Source: Pseudoscleropodium purum
Lineage: Eukaryota; Streptophyta; Bryopsida; Hypnales; Brachytheciaceae
DNA: 64,000 nucleotides
Assembly: GCA_963969395.1 (NCBI GenBank)
Contig: OZ017804.1
Location: 14,508,001 to 14,572,000 of the forward strand
Direction of reading: 5' to 3'
In this document: positions 43,140 through 55,972 of the stretch, piece by piece
Layout: each line of letters opens with the position of its first letter
How positions within the stretch are numbered: the first letter of the stretch is position 1
The notes under the pieces: model-generated
The model's database searches: none
What the model was told of the DNA's origin: nothing
What the model saw: only the letters and a program-made list of their open reading frames with translations
Program-made: the position numbers and the translations under genes

Positions 43140-46100
43140 GGGAGGCTTTGAGGTGTTACTAAGAGGCTAATTGGATGCTATAAACTAGTTAATCTCAATC
43201 AAAACATTCAAAATTACAAGGCTGGCTATAGCTTGCCACTACCACAATTTTTTTGAATCTTTGTGTTTGAGGTACAAATCCACATAGCAGCTTTTCTTGC
43301 ATTTTAACATTACTCGTTTCCATTTGATCTCTTCATCTCTACAACAACTAACAACTAACAACAAATGATGGAAGCTAAGTGAAGGAGAAGGCTTAAAGGA
43401 AGATTAGAGTGGGAAATTTGTCATTAAGCAATAAAGAATTATTAAGGTAAGAATATTACTATTCAAATTGGATGCGTGGGTTGTCAATTATTCTCTTCAC
43501 TATTCATTTTATTGTTTTTTATTGATGTTATTCTTTTTACCATTCATTATTTGGTAGTTAGTCATTGATTAAGGATTTCGTTTGAATTTAGTTCGTGGAA
43601 TGTTGTTTGAATCTGTTTTATTAGGCCAATAAGCCAAAACAATAAAACAAACAAAATACAAATACTTCCAAAACTATTTAACTAATTAACATTTAACCAA
43701 AAATTCAATTAACAATTGGTTTGATTTAGTGAATTTGGTTGTTTCAAAATTAACTTAATTTCTAAATAAAATTAGGAATTATTTGAAACAACATAAATCC
43801 ATCGTTAAGTCAAATTTATCTACAACAAAGTATTAAAATCCAACCTAATGACATAGACAATCATGGATGGAGACGGATACTACGACATAATTCACTTAAT
43901 GGTTCAGGATGACGGAATAATAGACTCCTTCAAGGAAGAGGTATGCTAAATTGCCCTTTTTCTTTAATTGTATTTGATTTTGAATTTAAATTGATTTAGA
44001 ATTTCCTTAGTTAGGGTGGTAGTAGTTAGATTTAGTAACAAGTAGTTAGAAAATTATCAAAGAAACTTAAAGAATTTAGAGGAAATTAGAAAAAATAAAG
44101 AAGAGTAGATTTGGATCTAACATAATAAATTTAAAAATATACTTAAAGAAGAAGAATTTGAAATATCCTTTAAAAATTCATTAAAGAATCTTTCTAAGGA
44201 AGAATCAAGGAAAGAATCTTTTATAGATTTCAAGTCTACCCTTACTTTGAAAATTACTTAATTTTCAAGGTAATAAAGGTGGATGAAGTTTGGGTTAATT
44301 TTGGATGAACTTTATCAAAATAAGTCAAATTTGAGATTTCTTCTAAAAGATTACTAATAATCAATCATACTTTAAAAGTTGGAATTAATTAGAAAAAAGA
44401 TTGTTATTTCTAGTTAGTGAATGAAATTTAGAATAGTATTTGAATTGCTTTGCTATTTGGGAAAAGTAAATCATCTTTTAGTACTTAGTTAGCCAATTAC
44501 CAAAGTAGATTGGATTTCACTTGCTAGTTAGAATTGAACTCTTAAACAAATTAGGTAGATTAAGAACGAATAATTAGATTTAAGAAACCATAAACATAAA
44601 GTGTCCATTGCTTAGAAGGCCAAAAGAACACTAAACTTGTAAAACTTCATTGAAATCTACTAAATTGCCGCTAGGACCTGTATGCAAGTTTTTGCTCTAG
44701 GGGTGGAGTCGAAAACACTCACAACTACACATGGTTTAAAAAAAATTTGCATCCTATATCATGTTAGTTACCTATCTACCAAAAATTTGTCTAAAAAGTT
44801 GCAAGTAACATAACTTTTGATGTGGGCACCTAATAAAAAAAATATGTATATTTCCACATAGAAGGTATATGATTGCATCTTATATCAAAATTTCATGAAC
44901 ATCCAACCCAAATTAAATTTGCGTACTACTATTAGAGAATTCTTGCATACATTGAACAATTACTTGGTCCTTCAGGACTTAAGCAAGATTGAATGTATTT
45001 TTGAAGAATAGGGAGTTTTAACTTAAATATGAAGCCAAACTAGCTACTACTACCAAAAGGCCCCATCTATATTGAACAACAATAATCTTTACAATAATGG
45101 GTGGGTGATAAACTTGTTTTTCTTAAAACACATGGAATTTCCATTGCCAAACAAATATAACAACTACCAAGCCAAAATCAGGCTAGACTAAGAAAGATCA
45201 AGGGTAAATGAGAACCTAGTATAGTAGGTCAAAAGCTGACAAAAGAGCCTTCAAGAGGATACTCCAAATTTCAAACAAAGAAGCATTGCATGGGTCCAAA
45301 TCTCATTCTAAGAAATGGATTGATCCTTGCAAGTAGTTAGCTTAACAAAACAAAGCTAAACATTATCAAATTTTTGCCAAGCCTTAAGCATATGGCAAGG
45401 GATCTAGTTATGTTGTATTTATAGAGACTATGTTGTGCCAAAAAAGAAAGCAACTCCTTTGAGAGGTCAATAGGTGGGTCCTACATCTCTCTAGCTGGAA
45501 TTGAATGTAAGTTGAAAAAATCTTGGATATTTGAAGGGAATATTATGATTAAAAGGTTTGTATGGAGCTAGAAGTTGATAGTTCATCTTAGCTAAGTATT
45601 CAAATAATAGTTGCTAATTAGACCACTACTAACGATGAGGATCAAAGACAAGGTACTACTATAGTGTACTAAGCTACAGGTAAAAATGCTTCATATACAA
45701 AGACAAAATGAAACCATACGAGAAATATGAAAACTAATAATTCTACACACAAACTCTAAATGCCTCACTCTAATGAATGTAGGAAACTTTAATGACCAAC
45801 CCCTAGATTATATAATATCCTTCATCCATGTCCATGCTCTTAACCAAGACAAATGCAATTAGGTGTATCCAACTTTTTCTAGATTCACTATTTATACAAA
45901 TTCTACCATGCAAGAGTGTACCTCCAAATAAACCATCCAAAATTCATACCATCCAACTTATAGAATTCACATTCTACAATGATAGATGATCTCTTGAATC
46001 TATTAACCTTAAAAATCTACAAAAACTAGAATCTCATACAAAAGACAACAAATTATAATTGGGAAGTTGAACCACTTGTAGTTCTTCTAGCCAGTGCTAG

Positions 46101-46374
46101 GGGCACTACATATGTTCTATCCATTCAAGCATTGCATGAAAAATTTAAATTGACTTATCATCTATTAAATATGCATTAAATAACTTCAGTAATATCACAA
46201 TCAAATATTCAATGTACATACTCCTCCACAAGAAAAAACTTGAGAATAACCAACCTCTACCTACATTTATAGATCCCCCTTAATTCTCATATTCATTAAT
46301 AAATGTTATTCTTCTCACTAATATTTGATCCTTTTAAATACTACAAACCATATGTAACACTTAGGATATGTTGC
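43140..46374. other. AT-rich intergenic DNA with a decayed element end
   Basis: No gene. At about 44700-44978 a fragment with CATAACTTTTGAT and the tip CTTGGTCCTTCAGGAC followed by TTAA (44979-44982) looks like the right part of a TTAA element; its left end is not visible. Confidence 0.4.
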
Positions 46375-46490
46375 ATTTGGTATTAGGGGTGGTGTTTGCA
46401 ATGTGAATTTGGTTTAGAAGTAGGCTTGAATTTGTTCCTAAGATCCTTTAGTTAGTAACAACACTCTTTAATACCATGTGAAAATAGACC
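46375..46490 (+). repeat. Dispersed repeat, copy B
   Basis: Second copy of the repeat at 36608-36724: GGTGTTTGCAATGTGAATTT, AATTTGTTCCTAAGATC and AGTAACAACACTCTTTAA in the same order. Confidence 0.75.
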
Positions 46491-47600
46491 ATTAATAAAG
46501 GAATGTAATCCTAGTATAACTTAGCTCAGGTGAACTGATCTCCTCACTTATCCCTGAGTAAAAACATTGAAATTTTTTATTTGCCACGCATGATAAAATT
46601 TGTGAATTGTGAATTCATATTTGCTATCAAAAACCCACATTAGCTAGAGGAGGTGTAGAGGATAAATTCATTAGGCACAAAATAGGGGGTCTTTTTTTTA
46701 CATGTGCCCCTAGAGTGACTTTGGGTGACAAGCAAGGGGTCAATTCACTTTGATTGCTTAACTCTTGCTATTCACATGAATTTCAAGTGGGACCGAAGAT
46801 GAACACATTGTTAACCCCTAAATGCGTGAGACACCAAAATTTGATGTTTACAAAACTTTGAAGTTAAATAAAACTTAATCAAGTTGCTATTTTTAGTAGT
46901 TTATATTTTTTGGAAAGTTCTTCTTGAAGTCTAGTCTTAGCTTCAAAAATCCAATCTTGAAAATAAATGATAGTGATTTTCCTATTCAAGATTTTGTGCA
47001 AGGGTACCCATTGCAATCTTGACTTCCCATAGTGTTGGAAATGAGTCTCAGATACACTAGATTTTGGAGAAAAAATCACTTTTAAAATTCATTTAAAAAA
47101 ATTATAAAATAGATTTTAAGAAGCCATAAATTGATTGGAGTTATACATGTTAGGCCCTCTAACCTCATATTTTTTTGGTCACCAATTTTTTAGATTTGAC
47201 TTGTGAAAAGAGGATTGGAAGACTTCACATCACTTTTGTAGCTTTAACACCCTCATGGTCAAACATTATAATCTTTCACTCCATAAGTGATATTGTTGTA
47301 TTTTCTTTTCCTATGAGATCTTTTACATGTCTAGTTTGAATTTGTATAATTACAATTGAAAAAAAATTGATATGACTTATCAAAATGTTGACATTTTCTT
47401 CGATTTAGAACAAATTCCAAGAAGCTCAAAACAGGCCTTAAAAGGAAGGCTGGAATTCTTCTTCTTCTCCCTCCGACGGGAGAGAGGCCAGAAATTTTAC
47501 ACACGCCCACATTCTGATCTCCGTCTTCCATCACCAGAAAGGTCAATGCCTCCCAAACCATAATACAAATCCACCCCATAAGAGAAATTCAATTCTCTGT
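46491..47600. other. Intergenic DNA upstream of the At1g32220-like gene; one solo TTAA end
   Basis: TTAA (46811-46814) followed by CCCCTAAATGCG has the left tip of the TTAA family, but no right partner was found. The last 200 bp before 47698 are GC-richer and contain CT-rich stretches (CTTCTTCTTCTCCC), as expected for a promoter and 5' leader. Confidence 0.45.
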
Positions 47601-47697
47601 CACTTGCAATCAAGGTTCTTTCCTTGTGTACAACACTTGCACTTCCAGTGAAATCCATCCAGAGCCTTGCATTTCTGGTTCTGGGGTTGGAATTTCT

Positions 47698-50536
47698 ATG
47701 GCAGCTATGGCGGTCTCTTCCATTGCAGCTTCCTCTAGTTCTCTCTTGCACTCAAAATCAAGCTCGATTTCTCGTACTGAGGTTGCTGCTCCTCTGTCGT
47801 CACTGCGATTCCGTCAAGAGCTACTCGTGGGAACCCAATTGAAACGCTCTTACAGTATAAGGTGAGAGTCTTGGATCCCAATGATCAATTTTTTTTTTTT
47901 CCCCTGTTTTGTAATCTGAAAAAAGAATGCTGAGGTTAGGATTTGTGGTTTAGTATTTTGGCTTCTTGTACTCTTTCTTGATGTTTTGATGTAATTCTCG
48001 CCGAAGCTTTAAATTGGCGGCATACCCTAATTGTGCATTTGTGGTATTCTCTGGGACCGTATTTGTGTTGGGATGTTTCTTATGGTAGTGCGTAATTGCT
48101 GGTGGCATCTGTAGGCGGCAGGTGAATGCAACGTATTCGAGTAGTTCAGACTATAACCCTAATCCCATTGATATCCCTGTCGAAGTCAAGGCCCAGAAGG
48201 TTAGTGTGTGTGGAATTTCATGGTTCAGTACGAGAATGTTTTTCTTGTCATGGACTTGGACATGATTATCAAGAATTTTGCAAGGTAGCACTTGTCGAGC
48301 TGCCAGTATGTACTAACTTTTCCAAAAAATTTAGCATAACTGTGGATTTGGTTATCATTACTAGACATGGTGCCAATGCCGGTGGCATTTAAAACCTGTA
48401 ACCAATCTGAACCTTACAAGATTTATATCTGGTACTATTTTCGTCCATAGGTTTCTGAAGATCATGTTCCATAATTTATCCTGCGTTCAAATTTCAGTTG
48501 TATGTTAGAAGATCGTAATGATCGTAATAGTTTTAGACTTCGAATTGAGCGTTTGAGGTTTTGAATCCCAGTGGTTGTAGATCTTGTAAATCAGATTCTT
48601 GGTGGGGTGTAAGTATAATTAGGATAGGTATCTGAATGAATTCTAATTCACGTCCTCTAATTCAATTCTAATTGAGACTCTTGTCACATTAGCTTCAAAA
48701 CTCTTCATAAGCATTATGAATTCTTTGAATGTGTGAAATCGTTACTAACGCATCAGGGGCATGTGATGTTTGCTTCCAGATCCTGGTGCTGGGTGGTAAT
48801 GGATTCGTTGGCACAGCGGTTTGCAAAGCAGCTGTTCTGCAGGGCATCTCAGTTGTGAGTCTGAGCCGGTCAGGACGCCCCATGACCCGGGCTCCATGGG
48901 CAGACCGAGTCACATGGGTTGCAGGCAAGCCACTCATTCTTCAATTGAAAAATAAAAAACATCCTAAGCAGATTTGTTGCATCTCCTCATTGGGAAAGTT
49001 CCATGATTACCAGCTGGCGATTCCTTGGTCCTGCTAGTTGAGAATCTATTAAGAATATTGTGAGTACCAACTAGCAATATACAATGCTGCTGCATCTTTT
49101 TTAAGGATATTTCATAACATTCTACATCCATCAGGTGACATAATTATTTGTTGATAAAATTTACAGTCAGTTTTATAGTAAAGAATGAAGATGTTATTTG
49201 AGTATTTAGATCCCTATAGATGTGGATGTACAATATTGTGATGCGAGCCAGAGAAATTTTGACGATGACGATGATTGTTGGCATGAAACCCCGGACATGC
49301 AAGGAATATGCATTGATTCTTTTGATTGATTGATACTGGGTTGCAAACAGGGGATGTGTCTCTTACTGATTGGGACTCGCTTCTTGGTGGAGTGCAAGCT
49401 GTGGTTTCCACCCTTGGTAAACTGATTGGACCCGACGATCAGATTGAGAAGATCAATGGTGAAGCGAACATTATAGCTGTAAATGCTGCCAAGAAGGCTG
49501 GTGAGTATACCGTGTGCACTGGGCAATGGTGGGTATCATCCTCGTTTAATTGTACTGTAAATGTGAACTCCGTTAACAAAATGTATTCCGAACATGAACG
49601 GTAGTCACCTATGCCCTATGCATTGGTGAATGAAAATTGTCCAAGTGAAGCAGTTGGATTTTGAACAGTTAGAAAGTATAGCAACCTCTTTTTGTTGATT
49701 TTATCTTGGGACTAGTTGTTGAAGAGAGAATTATTGGAGCCCCTTAAATTTCGAACCTTTTCCACCTCCTGTGTTCACCAATTGCTATGATTTTTTCATT
49801 GATTGCTTTGTAGGAATTAACACTTCGTTCATACAGATTAATTGAGATCTGACACCCCTCTTCATCGACCACCTTCTGAGTGAGTGGTGATTTTTTTCCA
49901 GGTGTTCAGAAGTTTATCTACATCTCAGTGCATGACTACAATTTACCAGACTTCGCTCTGAAAAACGGCTATTTTAGAGGGAAGCGAAAAACAGATTCTG
50001 AGATTCTAGCCGTATTTCCGACCTCTGGTACGTGTGTTGCAGCTGAATCGTCCCATCTTTTGTAGTCCACAAGTGCGATAATCTGTGAACTGAACTCATG
50101 TTTCATTGCTTTTTTCGCACTCTTTTATTAGGTTTGTCAATTCAGTCCTCACTTCGTCAACGGATGTAAGGTGGACGCTGGAAACGATGTGCACCACTTC
50201 AAGCATTTTATATCTTAATCATATCTTATTTAAGAGTGTGGTTTTGTTCTGATGGCAGGAACAATTCTTCGGCCGGGTTTCATCTATGGAACGAAAAACT
50301 TGAACGGGATAGACATTCCATTAAATCTTTTGGGAGAGCCTTTGGAAAAGCTTCTAACAGCCACAGCAACACTCACACGACCATTAAAGAACTTCCCTGC
50401 GTCTGACCTCTTGCTTGCTCTCCCAGTGAGCGTGGACGATGTGGCTGCTGCAGTACTGAGGGCTTTGGTAAATGACTCTTACTATGGAATTTTCACAATA
50501 GAACAGATCAAGGAGATGGCCAAGGACTTGTCTTGA
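47698..50536 (+). CDS. Plastid NAD(P)-binding atypical SDR, At1g32220-like
   Basis: Six exons: 47698-47861, 48115-48199, 48780-48924, 49351-49500, 49902-50027 and 50259-50536. Phases join correctly and give 315 residues. The ATG at 47698 opens a Ser/Ala-rich transit peptide (MAAMAVSSIAASSSSLL); an open frame upstream lacks plant-like start context. Exon 3 begins ILVLGGNGFVG (residues 84-94), the GxxGxxG dinucleotide-binding motif. Then SRSGRP, VVSTLG, KINGEANIIAVNAAKKAG, ISVHDYNLPDF, LRPGFIYG and IFTIEQIKEMAK follow as in the plant At1g32220 family, related to the complex I 39-kDa subunit. The Arabidopsis protein is known from plastid plastoglobules; the substrate is unknown. The third intron starts with GC, not GT (CAG|GCAAG). 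Confidence 0.9.
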
Positions 50537-51826
50537 TAGACCGCTTTCAAAGTTGTGTGACAGGAATGCACAGGTTTAGACTTCAATTTCCTGTACAGTA
50601 CTTAGATGCATTTCATGGCTTCGACCTTTTGGGACGTAAATAGTTCCCATCGCAGCAGCCAGCCATTCTTTTTGAGGGGCTAAAGATCATCAGATTTCAA
50701 CAAATTATTTGCTCTAGCAAGTTTGAGTAAAGAATGCATTCATTTAGCCAGATCTTACAGCAAATTAGTGAAAATTTTGTTGGGTTTTGCCAGAATTTGT
50801 ATAGTAGTTTAGAAAAAATAAAAATGCTGTGCAAAATCCGCCAGAATTGGTAGCCTCAAGTAGATTCTTTTAGTTATTCCAGGGGAATGAAAGAATTGTC
50901 TGGCTGCAGCTGGTTACCCGTACTAAGACAACTTATTATTGATAATTAAAAAAAACAAGCATAGTTACTCAAATACTCAACAATGTTTGCACTTGATGTT
51001 AGAATAATTAACCGATGTCCACAAAGTGAATCACATCCAAAGGTGTACCGAAATTCAAATCCTAAAACCAAGCGATCGAGATCATAGCCACCTTCAGTTT
51101 TCTTCGGTAACTTTTGACTAGTGTGCCCCGTGCCGTTGCCACGTTGCCACAGTATAATAAAATGAAAGTAAAAGTAATTTTCTAATTTTCTATTTCATAT
51201 TAAACTTCCAATTTCAATATCTTTTTGCTTGTGAGTTGGAACACCATAAAACAAAGCTTGTGCACCCTTCTTGACAAAGAGCTTTCTAACAATACCAAGA
51301 ACACTACTAACTAGGGGACGCAAGGTTTAAGAGATCTCACCATAACAAACCAAACAAACAAATAGCCTAATTGAGTAATTTAATGAATAGATGATATCTA
51401 TCCAAGATTGCTTGTAAGTATGGTTATATTGAGTTTATTTTAAAAGAGGTTTACACCAACACTCATCACTTGAATTCTTAACCCTCAAAAGTGGCATGGA
51501 GGATGAAAAAAATTCAATGAATGACTTTTAGGTTCACTTTAGTTTTATCAAAACAACAAAAGCACCTTTCATCTACAAATTGGATTGCTTTGTGTCTCTT
51601 ACATCGGAGATAGGTGTCAACTTTTTAGGGCCCATTAAAAGTTGTGATTGGCCAATAAATAGGGTGTAGTTGAAATCAATGGATACGAAAAACTAGCAAC
51701 TTGTTCAAAGTTAGCTAGTAAAATTGGGAAAAAATTGTTTGCATTTTGAAAACAAAGGATGTAAAGCCAGAAAGAATTTGATAGGTCCAAAAAGCAACTA
51801 GTGCTTGCAAAAAACTGAAGGATATA
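50537..51826. other. Intergenic DNA downstream of the SDR gene
   Basis: The first 300-400 bp are probably 3' UTR. The rest is AT-rich and shows no gene. Confidence 0.4.
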
Positions 51827-51830
51827 TTAA

Positions 51831-52802
51831 CTTCTAAAGTCCCAAGCCCATTTTTATTTTGAAAAAACACACTCACAACTGTCATTTTCAATGCAGTCAT
51901 GAAATATTTTAAACATTTGTTTCTTTTGCATATCTAAGTGTAGGATCTTGCTTTAGAGGTTAGATGTAGGGAAGACCAAATGTTTGATCTTCCAAACATG
52001 TGATCTTGCACTTGTATGAGAATGTTTGGAAGAAATTGTGGTTGTATGGATTACAAGATATAAGTGTTTAAAGTGAAGAAAATAAGTGTTTTTTGCTCAT
52101 AGGTTGACTATATTATAAGGCTTTGAATCCTCTAAACTTAGAAGAATTTGTTAAAATTTTTGAATTAAATTTTTTTTTATATTAAAGAATTGAATTAAGA
52201 ATTTGGAAAAAAAATTCAAAAAATCCTATGATTAAAAAATTGTTAAGTACTTAAGTCGAAGCACATATAGGATAGAAGGAAAAACTAAATTGTTGATAAT
52301 TCTAAGATGGGATTGAAACACAAGAATCTCAATAATGAGATTGTTTTTGAAAGAAAACTTAATTGTGTGCAACTTTTTATTGAAAAATTGTTAAAATTGA
52401 GTTCATAAACAAATCCAATGCATTTTTTCACAAGATTTTGTTGAAATTGTTTGTAAAACAAGAAGCTGTATAACTTTCATATGAATTATCCAAATGTATT
52501 GAATCAAAGCTTTCCACAGAAAAATATAATCTAGAAGAAATAAATTTTAAAAATATATATTTTTAAATTTTTGTGGGTTTGTGGGGTTTTTTTGCAACCC
52601 ACTAATGATGTTTTGGAGCTTATTATGGTATAACTTTTACTCCTAGGCACTAACTAAAATTTAAAAAAAATTATATTGCTAGAAAACTAATGAGTTTTTC
52701 AATCTTGAAATTAGTTTCAAAATGTCTTGCCAAAAATTGAGATTATAAGCACCTATCCAAGCCTTCAAGAGTCTTTCAAGGGGGTTCTTGGGACTATAGG
52801 AG
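51831..52802 (+). mobile_element. TTAA-type MITE, AAAGTCCC subfamily (972 bp)
   Basis: TTAA (51827-51830) then CTTCTAAAGTCCCAAG; the right end TTGGGACTATAGGAG is followed by TTAT, an eroded TTAA. The body aligns with 29888-30834 (GAAGAAAATAAGTGTTTTTT, GAATTGAATTAAGAATTTGG). Confidence 0.7.
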
Positions 52803-52806
52803 TTAT

Positions 52807-54094
52807 TCACTATATTTCAACATTTGGTGGATTTTAGGTGCCATAAGATAATACCCAATGGATGATATCCGGGTAGGGCAAGATACTTGGATGAGGTAAG
52901 TAAGGTACCAATTTTGGAGGACAAAGAATGGAATAAGAGGATAGAGGGCTTGGCTGTTGGAGCTAAGGATTGACAAGAACAATGCTTTACAATAGTCATC
53001 AACCTAATGCATTGCCCTATATTGCTTGACTCCTACAAAATTGACGACCATGAAGAAGAAAACATTAAAAATTGCCTTGCTCACCAACAAGGGAAGAGAA
53101 AATTATGAAAAAATCAAAACAAGAAGGCCGCTTTAGAACTTTGAATACATGCCCTTTACATCCATTGACCAAATTGAAGATGGAAATTCAAACTATATAT
53201 ATACAGAGAAATCTCACCCAAAAGGACCTTAGCCTTCACCTAAAATAATCTAAACATCTAAAGGCCACAAAAGAAGTTGCAAAATTCAAAGAACATTGTA
53301 TAGAGCTGAATGAAAGACTCCAATTTTTATATGGATTGGAGCAATACATTAAAAAATGGATTAGCTTAGCAAGAAGGGAGGAAGGATTTTCAAAAAATAA
53401 AAAAAATTGTACTATCAAAAACTATGAAGAGCAAAGGAAAGACATTAGAGATTCAATACGTCAATCCTTGACATCCATTGGACAAATCTCAATGTAGAAA
53501 GGACCCTATTTCTAAATCAAAGATGCAATATTCATTTGTACTTTTAGTTTTGAATTGGCTTTATAGCTAATGTCAATTTTAGTTTAGAAGAAATTGGCCG
53601 GTAAGAAATTGATATTGCAAAAAATAAACTAGTAGATGTTGTGGTTGAAAGGATGCAACTAATGGTTATTAAAGAAAAAATAGTCCATTTCCGTAGAAGA
53701 AGGTTATCAACCATTTGAAGGAGCTTAGAAAAATTCCCAAACATTGGTCCAAGTTGAATTTATACTAAATAATCCATGGCCCATGCCATTCTTCATGGTT
53801 GTAATTTACTTGACATCCTTCATGGTTAAAGTAGATAATGTTCACTCATTCTTTAGGAGCATTTTTCTCTATTGTTTGAAATAAACCTAATAGATGTACT
53901 TCTAGGATACAATAATGTCTTAAATCTTATAACAACAAATTCACTTTTGTCTACTTAATTGATCTTAGGATCGAGAGTGTCAATTTCTTGGATCTAAAAA
54001 TGAATAGAATTTCAATTTTTTTTAAGTCTTTCACTCTTTCTATATTTGATTTACACTAAGTACCATCACATTTTTATCTTTAGATTGCTTCTAA
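52807..54094. other. AT-rich intergenic DNA
   Basis: No recognised gene. Short minus-strand ORFs are low-complexity and unsupported. Confidence 0.4.
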
Positions 54095-54102
54095 ATTGTG
54101 AA

Positions 54103-54415
54103 CAGGGTTGATAGGACGGTCGGACGTGGACGTTGTGTCCGCAGCGTTCGCTGACATTCGCGGACGCTGTCTGCCCCGTCCGTCCGCCCTCGTCTGCCCC
54201 TGTCCACTCGCGTCCGTCCGTCCGCCCGCTTGTCCGCCCCGCCCCGTCCGCCCCGCCTCGCCCTATCTGCCCCCATCCGCCCCCGTCTGCCCGCGTCCGT
54301 CCGCCTTTCGACGGCGGGAGGGACGCTGCGTCCGCTGGCGTCCGTGCGTCCGGATGTCCAGATGTCTGGATTACGAACACTATTTTGGGGCGGACGTAGA
54401 GATTCATCAACCCTG
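54103..54415 (+). mobile_element. GC-rich hAT-type MITE with perfect 8-bp target duplication (313 bp)
   Basis: ATTGTGAA at 54095-54102 and 54416-54423 flanks inverted tips CAGGGTTGAT and ATCAACCCTG. The interior is strikingly GC-rich for this region and consists largely of degenerate GTCCGCCC/CGTCCGTC repeats (54165-54310), with GGCGGACG and CGGACGTGGACG near the two ends. Proline/arginine-rich open frames on both strands arise from the repeat and are not genes. hAT assignment rests on the octamer duplication and CAGGG tip. Confidence 0.9.
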
Positions 54416-54423
54416 ATTGTGAA

Positions 54424-54809
54424 TGATGGTCACATCCAACAAAAGGCTTGTTGTACTGAAGTATCTCTATCCACATAAAATATGTAAAGAAATGTAATTT
54501 TGAATGAATCTTCTACAATGATCTTTTGTTCTATCATCTATATTAATATTTTTTTAATTGTTGATTGAAAAATTTTGAATCCTATTTGAGAATAAAAAAC
54601 GCTACTATCTTAGTTATAACTACACATTACAATTACAATCCACATAAGAAACTATATAACCCTTTAATATCTTTTTTAATCTCTATATATACTTAATAAT
54701 GTCCCATTGAATCCCCTACAATATATAGATGTACTTGAATAATATTTTTTGTTTTTATAATTGGATTCATATACATTATTTATCAATAAAATATGGTATG
54801 AAGATCTAA
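54424..54809. other. AT-rich intergenic DNA
   Basis: Nothing recognised between the hAT element and the next TTAA element. Confidence 0.4.
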
Positions 54810-54813
54810 TTAA

Positions 54814-55968
54814 TTCCTAAGGGACCATTGTCCCTTTGAGGACAATTTGGATTTTGGGCAAGTACCTATAGTCTCAATTTTTGTCATGATTTTTTGAATC
54901 TTTATTATAAATAGAAAAACTAATTAGCTTTGTAGGTATATAACTATTTTTTCAATTGATGCCCTAGAACAAAACTTATGCCCGAACAAGCTGAAAATAA
55001 GGAAGACCATGCACCAAAAAAATATTCAAAAATTAAAATTTTAAATATTTTCTCATAGATTATATTCTTGTCTACATGGAAAGCTTGGGTTTGTTTCATT
55101 TGAATAAGTGATGTGAAAGTTATAGACAATCTTGTTTTTTGAGCAATTAGAGCATCTTCCTAAGAAAATAACTTGTAGGATTTATTTTTGAATGCAATGT
55201 TTACAATTTAAAAAAAGGTTCTGTATGCTTTAGTTTTCCTTCTAAAACAATCTCACTATGAGGATTAGTGCATTTTCATTCCGTCTTAGAGATACTATTA
55301 ATTTAGATTTTCCTTCTATCTAGTACATACACTAGAAGAAAACAATGTTTTTTAGGATGTTTTAAGGAGATAGGCATGTTTTCCGAAACACAAGCTTTAG
55401 AATGCAGTGGTTGCCTAGAGAATGAGAACTTTTGAGGATGTTCTAATGAATGTGTAGATGTCAAATATAAGACATGTGAATGTTTGATTTGACAAAAAAG
55501 TTAAATGAAACACGTTATAGACATGTTTTAGCACTTGTTCAAAAAACACGATTTTCCTGTAGTAATACTTCTACTTAACAATTTAATTAAGATTGAAAAT
55601 TAAGTTTTTTGAATTTTTTTTCCCTAGACTCTCAACCCATTTCTCCACCATAAAGATTTAAACCTCAAAAGTTAACTTTGTAGTGCAAAAAATTAAAGTT
55701 AAGAAGGTTCAAACTTCAAAGTCAAATAATCTAATTCCATAATATTCAAAAAAATTTCTTTTTTTAAACTTCAAATGCAAATATCTTGCAATTTGTGCAA
55801 TAAAAAATTTGAAATTTATTCCACACATTCTCATTCTAATTAGGTCAATTTTAGATCCTATAATTAAATGTGTGCAAAAAACAATTTTCAAATTGTTTTT
55901 ACTCTTTGCAATAGAAATGGCGGTTTTGAGTGTTTTTTGTGAAAAAAAACACCTTTGTCATGTAAGAA
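54814..55968 (-). mobile_element. TTAA-type MITE, inverted copy (1155 bp)
   Basis: TTAA (54810-54813) then TTCCTAAGGGACCATTGTCC; on this strand it is the right end of the 31153 element (GGACATTGGGACCTTAGAGG on the other strand). The far end shows ACTCTTTGCAATAGAAATGGC and ends at TTAA (55969-55972). ORFs at 55709-56009 lie inside the element and are not genes. Confidence 0.68.
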
Positions 55969-55972
55969 TTAA

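Noticed and set aside
54108..54478. Proline/arginine-rich ORFs up to 136 codons on both strands
   Set aside because: They are produced by the GTCCGCCC repeat inside a transposon with clear ends and target duplication; no domain or start context supports translation.
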